Of a stretch of DNA of 64,000 nucleotides, positions 55,385 through 63,704 are shown piece after piece (the first letter of the stretch is position 1; each line of letters opens with the position of its first letter). The notes under the pieces were generated by a model. The model was given only the letters and a program-made list of their open reading frames with translations. It had not been told where the DNA came from and searched no databases. The position numbers were made by a program, and so were the translations under genes. Source of the stretch: Ktedonobacter racemifer DSM 44963 (lineage in GTDB: Bacteria; Chloroflexota; Ktedonobacteria; Ktedonobacterales; Ktedonobacteraceae); contig NZ_ADVG01000001.1 in NCBI RefSeq assembly GCF_000178855.1, forward strand, positions 3,571,481 to 3,635,480. Reading direction: 5' to 3'.

Positions 55385-55597
55385 ATGATGCTTCTTGTCA
55401 TTCTTGCGCTGGTCGTTGTGGGCATTCTTCTGCTTTGCCAACCGCGACAGCAAGACGAACGGCCGTTACGCGATATTCCTTTGACAGCAACCCCGGAGGA
55501 GTGGGAAGAATTGGAAGAGGATGGAGAGGTCACCATCTTGAATGATCGCGACTCTCGCACACCAACTATTCAGTACAAACGCTATCGAGACGAGTAG
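55385..55597 (+). CDS. Small single-helix membrane protein
   Basis: 70 residues from ATG 55385 with GGGAGGT upstream. N-terminal helix MMLLVILALVVVGILLLCQP, then an acidic region (TPEEWEELEEDGEVTIL). Function unknown. Confidence 0.65.
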   Translation: MMLLVILALVVVGILLLCQPRQQDERPLRDIPLTATPEEWEELEEDGEVTILNDRDSRTPTIQYKRYRDE

Positions 55598-55614
55598 GAA
55601 ACGTTGGTATAACC

Positions 55615-55646
55615 AGCCCTTATAGCACTTGCGATAAGGGCTTTTC
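55615..55646 (+). terminator. Intrinsic terminator
   Basis: 9-bp stem AGCCCTTAT/ATAAGGGCT, 10-base loop, then TTTT, 18 bases after the stop at 55597. Confidence 0.85.
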
Positions 55647-55720
55647 CTTCACAACGGTGTTTCCCCTGATGGTTTACCTGACTACCCGGGATATTAAACG
55701 GCATCTTAATAGCCATTCCC

Positions 55721-56101
55721 CTAATTGTTTACCTGGTTCCCTTCCCTGTTGTGGTTGTTCTGATAGTAGCCCCAGTTATTTCCCTCATTTCCGCTGTTGT
55801 TCTGATTAACTCCCTCATAATAGGGGTTATTACTGTTGTAGTCGTTTGTCTGTATGTTTTGAATGGTCACCTGGTAATTTTTACGATTCGAGAAATTCGA
55901 GGGCGTGTACGCATAGCCATCCTTTGTTGCATTGCGTGTCACTGCTAGGGAAGATGTTGTTTCTTTGGGGCTCATAGCGACTGTTGCCCGCTTTGAAGAG
56001 GCAAACGCAATTGAAGGCATACCTGATAACAACGCCATTGAGATTATCAGGCTTGTAACAATGAGGATCACCCTCTTTTTTTTGAAAGAAGAAACCATCA
56101 C
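55721..56101 (-). CDS. Secreted Asn-rich protein, short paralog
   Basis: 126 residues. Signal peptide (RVILIVTSLIISMALLSGMP), a region like the 57379 protein (TVAMSPKETTSSLAVTRNAT, SNFSNRKNYQV) and an Asn/Gly/Tyr-rich tail (YYEGVNQNNSGNEGNNWGYY). Its upstream region is split by the IS5 element. Function unknown, probably cell-surface. Confidence 0.65.
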   Translation of the reverse strand: MMVSSFKKKRVILIVTSLIISMALLSGMPSIAFASSKRATVAMSPKETTSSLAVTRNATKDGYAYTPSNFSNRKNYQVTIQNIQTNDYNSNNPYYEGVNQNNSGNEGNNWGYYQNNHNREGNQVNN

Positions 56102-56164
56102 ACTCTCCTACCTTTCTGGCGCTGGACAAACATCTTTCCTTTTCGTATTTCTTGAAATACGTAC

Positions 56165-57109
56165 TAAGAGCTTATCCGAAAACTGTGGTTGGTACAATGA
56201 AAAGAAAACCAAGCGAGGTGAAACAAGCATATGGCTCGAACCCATCCATGGAAAGTCAGCGATGAATTGTGGGAACACGTCTGTCCTCTGATTCCTGTTC
56301 GCCTTCCTCACCCCAAGGGAGGACGACCAGCCGCCGATGATCGAGCGATGTTTGAAGCCATCGTCTATATTCTGCGAACGGGCATTCAATGGAATGCCTT
56401 GCCCCGTGAAATGGGTGCCAGTTCTACCGTCTATGACCGGTTCCGTCAATGGGAAGCGGAAGCGCGTCTTCGCTCGCCTGTGGAAAGCAGGTCTGCACCT
56501 CTACGACGAGTTGCAAGGCATTGGCTGGGACTGGCAGAGCCTGGATAGCTCGACGAGCAAAGCCCCTTTTGCCCAAGCCGCGGTCGGACCCGCTCCCACC
56601 GATCGCGGCAAGCAGGGAACCCGCGCGGAGCATTCTCTGTGATCGCCGAGGTCTGCCCTTGGCATTGGTCATTGATGGGGCCAATCGCCATGATATGAAA
56701 CTGGTCGCTGCGACGTTGGAGCATCACGCGATTGCACGCCCTGAACCCACCATTGAGCATCCCCAGCATCTGTGCCTGGATGCTGGCTATGACTATGATG
56801 TCATCTACAGCCTGCTCTATGAGGAGGGGTATGAGCCGCATGTTCGCCTTAATCGCCATAACCATGCGTGGTATTGGCAAGCGCTTTCGCAACAAGGAGA
56901 GACCCAGGAGCCTGCCAACGCTCTGGAAACGACCAAAGTCCCCAGGCGCTGGGTGGTCGAGCGCCTTTTCTCCTGGCTCAATCGCTGGCGTCGAATCATC
57001 ATTCGTTGGGAAAAGCTGGACCGCACCTATGATGCCTTCCTGCGTTTGGCCTGTGCTCTCATGTGTTTCCATCATTGTGAACGTCTCTCAGTTTTCGGAT
57101 AAGTTCTTA
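56165..57109 (+). mobile_element. IS5-family insertion sequence (IS427/IS1031-like)
   Basis: Ends TAAGAGCTTATCCGAAAACTG (left, 56165-56185) and its near-perfect inverse at 57089-57109. Encodes a broken transposase. Inserted in the upstream region of the 55721 gene. Confidence 0.85.
56231..57102 (+). pseudogene. IS5-family transposase in three frames
   Basis: Frame 1: DELWEHVCPLIPVRLPHPKG, GIQWNALPREMGASSTVYDR. The protein continues in a second frame (LYDELQGIGWDWQSLDSST, first Asp) and after about 56630 in a third (SILCDRRGLPLALVIDGANR, second Asp; WVVERLFSWLNRWRRI, Glu). The first shift could be programmed; the second looks like a 1-base insertion, so the enzyme is probably dead. Confidence 0.85.
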
Positions 57110-57378
57110 CTGGGTTCGCCAGGATAACCTCTCACTATGATCAGTGTACCTTCTTCAAAAACTGATCCATTTGCACCTGTAAACGACATGGAGGATTTGC
57201 GCCATAGTCTCAGTGGCTCACCAAAAAAGAGACAGGAAAACGTTCCCGTCTCTTTTTTCAGTTTAGATGCACAGCCGATCGGCTGGCGTGATATCCCGCC
57301 AGGTTGACGTGCGCGACACGTTTTCCCTTACCGTCTTGCCAGTCCTCAAAGCAGGTGCAATACAGGCTCTTCCATGTT
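57110..57378. other. Displaced upstream region of the 55721 gene
   Basis: 57115-57200 resembles 58240-58325 upstream of the paralog (ATAACCTCTC, CCATTTGCACCTGTAAAC versus TCATTTGAACCTGTAAAC), so genes and control regions were duplicated together. Confidence 0.5.
57223..57258. terminator. Hairpin terminator
   Basis: 16-bp stem (one mismatch) AAAAAAGAGACAGGAA with its complement, AACG loop, T6 end. Confidence 0.75.
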
Positions 57379-58161
57379 CTAACGGTGTGTTGTCAGTTCC
57401 AAAAGAGGCACGCCGGGGAGCAAGTTGTACGTGTTATGATTTTCCTGATGCCTCACGGTGTTTCCCTGATAATTCCCTTTGCCTCCCAGACTATGAAGGA
57501 GGTCGGGGAGCAAGTTGTACGTGTTATGATTTTCCTGATAGCCAATCGTGTTCCCTTGATTGTTCACCGTGCTTCCCGCAGCATTAAATTGCTTTCCAAT
57601 AGCGTTTGCCTGATTGTTGACCTGGTTCCCGCTGTTGCTGGCGTTGTCCTGATTGTTGCCCACGTTATAACCCTGGTTCCCGCTGTTGCCCTGGTCAACG
57701 CCCCAGTAGTAGCTGTTATTGTTGTTGCTGCCGTTTCCTCGGCGGATCACTTGTCTGTTGATCTGGGTTCCGATAATACTTTTCTGATTGTTGACCTGGT
57801 CTCCGCTGTTGCTGGCATTGTCCTGATTGTTGCCCGCATTATATCCCCGATTTCCGCTATTGCCCTGGTCAACGCCCCAGTAGTAGCTGTTATTACTGTT
57901 GTTGCTGTTCCCCTCTTTGTATTGATTGTTCACCTGATAATTGAGACGATTTGGGAACTTCGAGAAGGGGTACCCATGGGCACCCTTTATTGCGTTGCGT
58001 GTCTTTGCCAGAGAAGATGGTGCTCCTTTGGGGCTCTTGGCGACTGTTGCCTGCCTGGAAGCAGCGAACGCCGTTGATGAGATACCCCACAAAAGCAACA
58101 GTGAGATTACCAGGCTTGCAACAATGGGGAGCCTCCTCTTTTTTATGAAAAAATAAGACAC
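57379..58161 (-). CDS. Secreted Asn/Gly-rich repeat protein, long paralog
   Basis: 260 residues. Signal peptide (LPIVASLVISLLLLWGISST), a domain shared with the 55721 protein, then two copies of a block with NSYYWGVDQGNSGN and GNNQDNASNSG, and two copies of YQENHNTYNLLP-type units. Highly polar and repetitive, like surface or matrix proteins. No family recognised; a similar DNA repeat underlies the blocks. Confidence 0.65.
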   Translation of the reverse strand: MSYFFIKKRRLPIVASLVISLLLLWGISSTAFAASRQATVAKSPKGAPSSLAKTRNAIKGAHGYPFSKFPNRLNYQVNNQYKEGNSNNSNNSYYWGVDQGNSGNRGYNAGNNQDNASNSGDQVNNQKSIIGTQINRQVIRRGNGSNNNNSYYWGVDQGNSGNQGYNVGNNQDNASNSGNQVNNQANAIGKQFNAAGSTVNNQGNTIGYQENHNTYNLLPDLLHSLGGKGNYQGNTVRHQENHNTYNLLPGVPLLELTTHR

Positions 58162-58491
58162 TATCTACTCCTACCTTGCACCACTCAAAAAGCATTCCTT
58201 TTCTTTCCGAAGATGCACGTATGTACCAGATTAGTCGGGCAAATAACCTCTCGTACCAGTATAACGTCCTCAAAAACAGATTCATTTGAACCTGTAAACA
58301 AAGTGGAGAGGAAAGTACACCATGTTCCCAGTTACGTGCCAAATGAGACTGAGAAAAACGTTCCTGTTTTCCTAAAGAACTTGGGGGCGCGATCTAGTAA
58401 CACGCGCCGTTCTTTTTATCCATCCTTCTAGCACCTGCTAGAAGGACTTTGTCATTTGTAGAGAAAGAAAAGTCTGAGGAGGATATAACAC
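58162..58491. other. Control region between the Asn-rich gene and the ATPase gene
   Basis: Contains the duplicated upstream segment of the Asn-rich genes and a terminator (58374-58416); a second short hairpin CCTTCTAGCA/TGCTAGAAGG is at 58424-58446. Confidence 0.45.
58374..58416. terminator. Hairpin terminator
   Basis: AAAGAAC...GGCGCG with CGCGCC...GTTCTTT, followed by TTAT. Confidence 0.6.
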
Positions 58492-60072
58492 TTGGATGAA
58501 GAACTTGTTGCGGCATTTGCAAAGATGCTTCAAGCGGATGGGTTGCCAGGGGTGCTGGTCTCGAACCGCCCCTGGCGTGAACTGTCAGCGGATGCCATAG
58601 CTCACCTGGTCAGCACACGGACGCCCATCTATGTGCGACACGGCCAGCTGGTGCGCATCCAACGCAAGGAAGACGACACCCCTTGTATTGAAGCGCTCAC
58701 GGAAACCACCTTAAAGGGTATGCTCGCACGGACCATGAACTTTGTCAAGGTCACGGTCAAAGGCCCCATGCATTGCCCTCCACCTGACGCCATGGTGAAA
58801 GATATTCTGACTCTGGGAAATTGGCTGTTCCCGCCCCTAGATAGCATCATTGAATTTCCTGTCATTCGTTCAGATGGAACGCTCATCACCACCCCCGGCT
58901 ATGATGAGCAGACACGGCTCTACTACGCGCCCGTGCCAACACTGCATATCCCGCCTATCCCTGAGCATCCCACAGATGACGACATTGTGAGCGCCCTGGT
59001 CCTCATTGAAGAGGTGATAGGACAATTCCCCTTTGAGAACGATGCCAGTTATGCCAACACGGTCGCGCTCCTGCTCACGCCTCTTATTCGTCACGCCATT
59101 GATGGACACGTCCCGCTGGCCCTCATCGATGCCACACGACCAGGTACAGGCAAAAGCCTCTTAGCTGAGACCGTGGCCCTGATCGCTACTGGACGTAAGG
59201 CCTCCATGATGACGGCTCCCTATGACGATAACGAGTGGCGCAAGCGGATCGCCTCTACCCTGGCCGAGGGCGCAACCATCATCACCATTGACAACATCAA
59301 GGCCCGTCTTCAGTCAGCGAGCCTGGATTCAGCGCTCACGTCTCACACAGTCAAGGAACGCATCCTGGGTGAGAGTCGCAACGGCGTCTATGCTCAATGC
59401 GCGACCTGGATGGCGACGGGAAACAATATCCAGTTAGGCGGCGACCTGCCGCGGCGGTGCTACTGGATACGCATGGACGCCCGCACGGCCAAGCCCTGGA
59501 CGCGTGGCGGCTTCAAGCATGATCTCGAGACCTGGATACCCACCCACCGGGGCGAGATTATCACGGCCCTGCTCACCCTGGTACGTGCCTGGTACGATGC
59601 CGGAAAGCCTCTCATGAGCGAGCCTATCAAGATGGGCAGCTTCCAGGCCTGGGTCAACACCATTGGCGGCATCCTTGAGCATGGCTCAGTCAATGACTTC
59701 TTAGGCAATGCTCAGGCCCTGCAAGAGCAAGACGAAGACGCCCTCCAGTGGGCGGCCTTTCTCCGTGCCTGGCTTGCGCATTATCACCTGAACCAGATTC
59801 TGGCGTCAGTGCTTGTCAAGGATATCAAGGCAGGCTCGACGCTTGACGAGATAGAGAGCACCCTGGTAGGCCTCTACAATGCCTTGCCAGATGACTTGAC
59901 CGATATCCAGAAAGGCGACTTCAAACGGCGGCTAGGCAAGGCCCTCTCTTACCGGGTTGGCACCCAGTTTGATGAAAGTGGCCTGCACCTGGTCAAAGGG
60001 GAGCCAGATAAACGCAGTGGCGCGGTGTACTGGTCTGTCGCCTTACCCGATTCTGTAGAAGTTGTGCTGTAG
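58492..60072 (+). CDS. AAA+ replication ATPase (helicase-like) of element 2
   Basis: 526 residues, TTG start after GAGGAGG at 58476-58482. An N-terminal domain (1-170) of unknown fold is followed by an ATPase: Walker A RPGTGKS (216-222), Walker B IITIDN (263-268), sensor-like MATGNN (307-312) and an Arg pair DLPRR (319-322). It resembles helicase-like ATPases found beside primases in plasmids and satellites. It precedes the primase gene, so they probably act together at the iterons. Confidence 0.75.
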   Translation: MDEELVAAFAKMLQADGLPGVLVSNRPWRELSADAIAHLVSTRTPIYVRHGQLVRIQRKEDDTPCIEALTETTLKGMLARTMNFVKVTVKGPMHCPPPDAMVKDILTLGNWLFPPLDSIIEFPVIRSDGTLITTPGYDEQTRLYYAPVPTLHIPPIPEHPTDDDIVSALVLIEEVIGQFPFENDASYANTVALLLTPLIRHAIDGHVPLALIDATRPGTGKSLLAETVALIATGRKASMMTAPYDDNEWRKRIASTLAEGATIITIDNIKARLQSASLDSALTSHTVKERILGESRNGVYAQCATWMATGNNIQLGGDLPRRCYWIRMDARTAKPWTRGGFKHDLETWIPTHRGEIITALLTLVRAWYDAGKPLMSEPIKMGSFQAWVNTIGGILEHGSVNDFLGNAQALQEQDEDALQWAAFLRAWLAHYHLNQILASVLVKDIKAGSTLDEIESTLVGLYNALPDDLTDIQKGDFKRRLGKALSYRVGTQFDESGLHLVKGEPDKRSGAVYWSVALPDSVEVVL

Positions 60073-60105
60073 GGAGAGGGTCAGAAGGAACGTGCTCTCG
60101 CACGG

Positions 60106-60170
60106 TTTTTTAGGGAAAGGAAAACGATGTGGGTTGTCACACACAGCCATCGTTTTCTTTCCCTAAAAAG
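60106..60170 (+). terminator. Intrinsic terminator after the ATPase gene
   Basis: 22-bp stem with one bulge (60107-60129 with 60148-60169), flanked by T and A runs. Confidence 0.8.
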
Positions 60171-60178
60171 AGAAATCC

Positions 60179-60339
60179 GCAGGTTTGCAGGTTTCGCAGG
60201 TTTGTATTCCCCAAAAGGATCAAAAAAAGAGGTCTCACTACCCTTTCCTAACGCATGAGAAGCGCGGCGAGAGGGTATTTTTCTGCACTGTACACACGCC
60301 ACACCGACGGGAACCAAACCTGCAAACCTGCAAACCTGC
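60179..60339. repeat. Iteron cluster upstream of the primase gene
   Basis: GCAGGTTT at 60179, 60187 and 60196, and three inverted copies AAACCTGC at 60316, 60324 and 60332. The facing triplets bracket about 110 bases just before the primase start: a candidate replication origin. Confidence 0.65.
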
Positions 60340-60367
60340 AAGCCAGATACAAGGAAATGAGAAGACG

Positions 60368-61321
60368 ATGCTTGCAATCACGAGCTACATGGAGACCTAC
60401 CAGGCCCTGTTCGTGGGCAGGTCAGACGACTACGCTATCCAACTGAGTAGCGGCCGCTACCGACGCGTGGGTAAGCCGCTCACCAAATCAGAAGTCTTTG
60501 ACCACCTGATCGGCCGCCATACGTGCGGCACCTATGTGATGGACACCCAGGGCCGCTGTCGTTTCGCGGTGATCGACGCCGACATGGAAGACGGCCTGGC
60601 CCGACTCTGGCAGATTCAAGACCAACTGGCAACGCAAGGGATTGTCTCCTACGTGGAGCAGTCCCGACGCGGCGGCCACCTCTGGGTGTTCTTCACTTTT
60701 CCAGTGCCAGCCTCCCAGGCTCGCGCCTGGCTCCTGCCTTTCTGCCCCTCCGATATGGAGTTCTATCCCAAGCAGGACGAGGGCAAGGGCTACGGTTCCC
60801 TGATCCGGCTTCCCCTGGGTATCCATCGCAAGAGTAAGCAACGCTATCCCTTCGTTGAGCGCGGCGCGGCCGGACTGGTCACACTGAGCGCACCCGAGGA
60901 ACAGCGCATAGCCTGGCTGGCCTCTATCCAACGCATGGAGGTTCCCCTGGTGAAGAGACCAGCGGCGGCCACGACCATGCACAGACACACTCCAACATCG
61001 TTTTCCCCATCCAACCCAGGCAGAGCCAGCGGCCCATCCCCTATACGCGAATGGAACGCAAGTCAGGACTACTACAAGCTGATTAGTCGCCATGTCACCC
61101 TGAATGAAAAGGGCGTGGGTAAATGTCCCTTTGGAGACCACCACACGGGCGGTGAAGACACCCAGGCCTCATTCAAGGTCTATGAACCTGGCGTCCCTGG
61201 TGGGTACTGCTGGTACTGCTACACCTGGCAGCGCGGCGGCTCGCTCTTTGACTTTCTCAAGTACTACTATCACCTGAGCAATCAGGAGTTATGGGAACGC
61301 ATTCAAGCAGAAGACATCTAA
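60368..61321 (+). CDS. Primase-polymerase with C-terminal CHC2-like zinc finger
   Basis: 317 residues from ATG 60368; the frame is open from 60185 but that part covers the iterons. Archaeo-eukaryotic primase core: metal-binding FAVIDADM (Asp70, Asp72), SRRGGHLWVFF with His104, EFYPK and IRLPLGIHRK (TOTE/Cas4-primase-like pattern). After a Pro/Ser linker comes a zinc finger: C253, H258/H259, C281, C284 (CPFGDHH ... CWYCYTW), as in DnaG CHC2 domains, plus GSLFDFLKYYY. Starts replication of the element, probably at the flanking iterons. Confidence 0.85.
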   Translation: MLAITSYMETYQALFVGRSDDYAIQLSSGRYRRVGKPLTKSEVFDHLIGRHTCGTYVMDTQGRCRFAVIDADMEDGLARLWQIQDQLATQGIVSYVEQSRRGGHLWVFFTFPVPASQARAWLLPFCPSDMEFYPKQDEGKGYGSLIRLPLGIHRKSKQRYPFVERGAAGLVTLSAPEEQRIAWLASIQRMEVPLVKRPAAATTMHRHTPTSFSPSNPGRASGPSPIREWNASQDYYKLISRHVTLNEKGVGKCPFGDHHTGGEDTQASFKVYEPGVPGGYCWYCYTWQRGGSLFDFLKYYYHLSNQELWERIQAEDI

Positions 61322-61325
61322 TCCC

Positions 61326-61461
61326 GCCTCTAGAGCGGTTCGCAGGTTTCAAAAATTTACGAGTCGGCCTCTAGAGCGGTTCGCAGGTTTAGCGCAGGTT
61401 TCATGCAGGCTTTCCCTTCTTGTGAAGCCGCTCTACAAGCGGCTCGCAGGTTTGCAGGTTT
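61326..61461. repeat. Iteron cluster downstream of the primase gene
   Basis: GCAGGTTT at 61342, 61383, 61394, 61446 and 61454 plus a variant GCAGGCTT at 61405. A 24-bp unit containing GCCTCTAGAGCGGTTC plus an iteron is repeated at 61326-61349 and 61367-61390. Confidence 0.65.
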
Positions 61462-61527
61462 CAAACCCACTGATCCGAGGAAGAATTTTTGAGGCAACAT
61501 AGCAAGCCATGAAAAGGACGAGGTGAG

Positions 61528-61773
61528 ATGAAACGGAGAACGCTAACGGCTCAAGATGAGCCACCCCACCCACCAATACAGCTTCAACCCCTGCTCATAG
61601 ATGTTGATACGGTAGCGGTCGTTCTGAGCATGGGACGAACAAAGGTCTACGAACTCATAGCCAGGGAAGAACTCCCTGTCTTGCGATTTGGGAAAGCGGT
61701 ACGGGTCTACCTGCCAGAGCTACAGGCCTGGATCGTGCGACGGATACAAAGCGAACGCGATTTGATAGCGTAA
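61528..61773 (+). CDS. Excisionase-family HTH protein
   Basis: 81 residues. Winged-helix HTH: LLIDVDTVAVVLSMGRTKVY, ELIAREELPVLRFGKAVRV, LPELQAWI. Located 60 bases before the integrase gene on the same strand, the usual xis-int order. GAGGTGAG upstream. Confidence 0.87.
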   Translation: MKRRTLTAQDEPPHPPIQLQPLLIDVDTVAVVLSMGRTKVYELIAREELPVLRFGKAVRVYLPELQAWIVRRIQSERDLIA

Positions 61774-61833
61774 CTTCTAGCGGCTGGCATCTTCAAGGGT
61801 GCCAGCCTCTCTTCTGAGAAAGGGACAAAGACC

Positions 61834-62991
61834 ATGCCGAAACGAAGAGGTCATGGCGAAGGCTCCGTTTATCCTCGCAAAGATGGGCGGTTCGCTGGCT
61901 ATATTCGCCTGGAGGGTGGGAAAAAGAAGTACTTCTATGGCAACACTCGTAAAGAAGTACAGGACAAAGTACGGGCAGCTCTGAATGAGAAAGAGCGGGG
62001 CACACTGGCAACTGGCCCGAACCCGCTTTTGAAAGATTATCTCCCTGAATGGTTAGAGACGGTGTGCAAGCCTCCCTATCGCGCTCCACAGACCTATATA
62101 TCCTACCGTTCAGTTATAAGTAAGCATCTGATACCCGAAATAGGACACCTCAAGATTCGGAACCTCACGGCCCGCCATATCCAAAATTTGTACACGAAAA
62201 AAATAAGAGAGGGTGCAAAACCTGCAACAATTGAGCAGATGCAAAAAGTGCTCTCAGGTTCGCTAAATAGCGCCCTGCAATGGGAAATGGTTTCAACAAA
62301 CGTTGCGAGTAAAATAACTACTCTCAAAGGCGAGCAACGCGAAATATTACCACTGACAGAAGAAGAAGCAAAGGTTTTACTAGAAACTGCTAGGGGACAC
62401 CGATTAGAAGGGATGATTCTGCTAGGTGTAACTCTCGGGTTAAGGCTCGGTGAAATCACTGCTTTGAAGTGGAAAAACATTGATCTTGATGCGCATACAT
62501 TGACAGTCAAGCTTACAGTGAGCCACGTTCCCTCCATGAGCCACGTTGAGAAAGACCCTAAAACACGAGCCAGTAGAAGGAAAATAGACCTTCCTAACGC
62601 TGTCGTTCAAACCTTGCGGCAACATTATGACGAGCAAAAGGCAGAAGCTGAAAAGATGGGGCTCTCATTGAGCGAATGGAACCCCAAAGGACTTGTCTTC
62701 CTCAATAAGCGAAGAGGCTACATGTATGCAGGGCAAACACGTAAGGAGTTCTACGCTATTCTGGCCCAAGCAGGTTTACCAAAGATGCACTTTCACGATC
62801 TCCGGCATAGTGCCGCAACCATTCTTCTCGTAAAAGGGGTGCATCCGAAGATGGTACAGGAGCTTTTAGGGCATTCCTCTATTGTCATGACCATGAACAT
62901 TTACTCCCACGTCATGCCATCAATGAGAAAAGAAGTGGCTGGCATTATGGATACCATTTTTAGTGAGAAAAAAGAGGAGGATAAGCCCTAA
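61834..62991 (+). CDS. Tyrosine integrase of element 2
   Basis: 385 residues, complete. N-terminal arm-binding domain (GSVYPRKDGRFAGYIRLEGG, KKYFYGNTRKEVQDKVR), core-binding domain, and catalytic domain with Arg (LGLRLGEITALKW), HDLRHSAAT, LGHSSIVMTMNIYSHV. The stop codon TAA (62989-62991) touches the first arm-type repeat at 62992. Intact, so the element may still excise. Confidence 0.95.
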   Translation: MPKRRGHGEGSVYPRKDGRFAGYIRLEGGKKKYFYGNTRKEVQDKVRAALNEKERGTLATGPNPLLKDYLPEWLETVCKPPYRAPQTYISYRSVISKHLIPEIGHLKIRNLTARHIQNLYTKKIREGAKPATIEQMQKVLSGSLNSALQWEMVSTNVASKITTLKGEQREILPLTEEEAKVLLETARGHRLEGMILLGVTLGLRLGEITALKWKNIDLDAHTLTVKLTVSHVPSMSHVEKDPKTRASRRKIDLPNAVVQTLRQHYDEQKAEAEKMGLSLSEWNPKGLVFLNKRRGYMYAGQTRKEFYAILAQAGLPKMHFHDLRHSAATILLVKGVHPKMVQELLGHSSIVMTMNIYSHVMPSMRKEVAGIMDTIFSEKKEEDKP

Positions 62992-63012
62992 TGGCTGTCA
63001 ATTTGGCTGTCA
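62992..63012. repeat. Right arm-type site array of element 2
   Basis: TGGCTGTCA at 62992-63000 and 63004-63012, period 12, same as at 48911-48931. Confidence 0.6.
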
Positions 63013-63070
63013 TGAGTGGCTATGCGGGAAGTGAGGGGGCTTGGGAGGCTGAATACTATACTGCTCGACA

Positions 63071-63087
63071 TGTACACGAACAGTATA
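63071..63087. other. attR core of element 2
   Basis: TGTACACGAACAGTATA, copy of 48813-48829. Here it is part of a longer inverted repeat AATACTATACTG ... CAGTATAGTATT (63051-63091). Confidence 0.75.
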
Positions 63088-63233
63088 GTATTTCAGTTGG
63101 AAAGCTCGAAAGTCAAGCAAGGGAGTTGCTTGCAAGATCTAACAATCGCAGACCTGGCGCACCTGGCGTATAACCAGGGAAGGAGAAAACCTTGTTTAGG
63201 GCAAAAATATTGTTTTATGAGGAGAGGGGTGTG

Positions 63234-63704
63234 CTAGTCGTGTTCCGTGGCCTGCTCACTAAGTTGCAGGACCAGGCGACAGAAGTGCAGCATGGCGGTA
63301 GCGGACTCCAGGTAGCTCGCTTCATCATTCGATGTCAACTGGTGCTGCTGGAGGGCACGCCGACGCAGGGCGCGCAACACAACCATAATATCTTCTTTAA
63401 TTGAGCTATCAAGCCCACCGCGCTGCATCAAGAGGACTACCTGGTTGACGATAGCGTCGACCTCCTGACGCATGGAGTTCAGGTCGTTTACCCACGCTTC
63501 TTCAATCTCATCGTCAATGTCCGCATCCTCGCCTGTCGTCTGCTCTAAACGCCAGGAAAGCACGTCGGCAATGTGATCTTGTTTTCTGTTGTCATCAGGT
63601 TGGGGATAGGGCCTGCCTCGTTGCCATAAAGGTGTTTGAGGTTCTTCCTGTTTGACACCCAGTTCGTGCAACAGTATAGCCAGTTCTTCTTCCCAGCCAG
63701 CCAT
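63234..63704 (-). CDS. Hypothetical helical protein
   Basis: 156 residues from ATG 63704, chosen for AAGGAGGTG just upstream; the frame is open to 63848. Mostly helical (WEEELAILLHELGVKQEE, EAWVNDLNSMRQEVDAIVNQ, SATAMLHFCRLVLQLSEQ). Outside element 2. No family recognised. Confidence 0.65.
   Translation of the reverse strand: MAGWEEELAILLHELGVKQEEPQTPLWQRGRPYPQPDDNRKQDHIADVLSWRLEQTTGEDADIDDEIEEAWVNDLNSMRQEVDAIVNQVVLLMQRGGLDSSIKEDIMVVLRALRRRALQQHQLTSNDEASYLESATAMLHFCRLVLQLSEQATEHD

Larger units (their letters stand above)
48813..63087. mobile_element. Integrative element 2 (about 14.3 kb) with replication module
   Basis: Bounded by the 17-bp direct repeat at 48813 and 63071. The right end has excisionase-like and integrase genes, with the integrase stop next to the arm array. 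Core genes: AAA+ ATPase (58492), primase-polymerase (60368), iterons, cell-wall hydrolase (52237), sigma/anti-sigma (53079-54705). No relaxase, coupling ATPase or capsid protein recognised. Confidence 0.75.

Noticed and set aside
60179-61461. CRISPR-like repeats around the primase gene
   Set aside because: 8-bp units occur in direct contact and in both orientations, without uniform spacers; iterons fit better.
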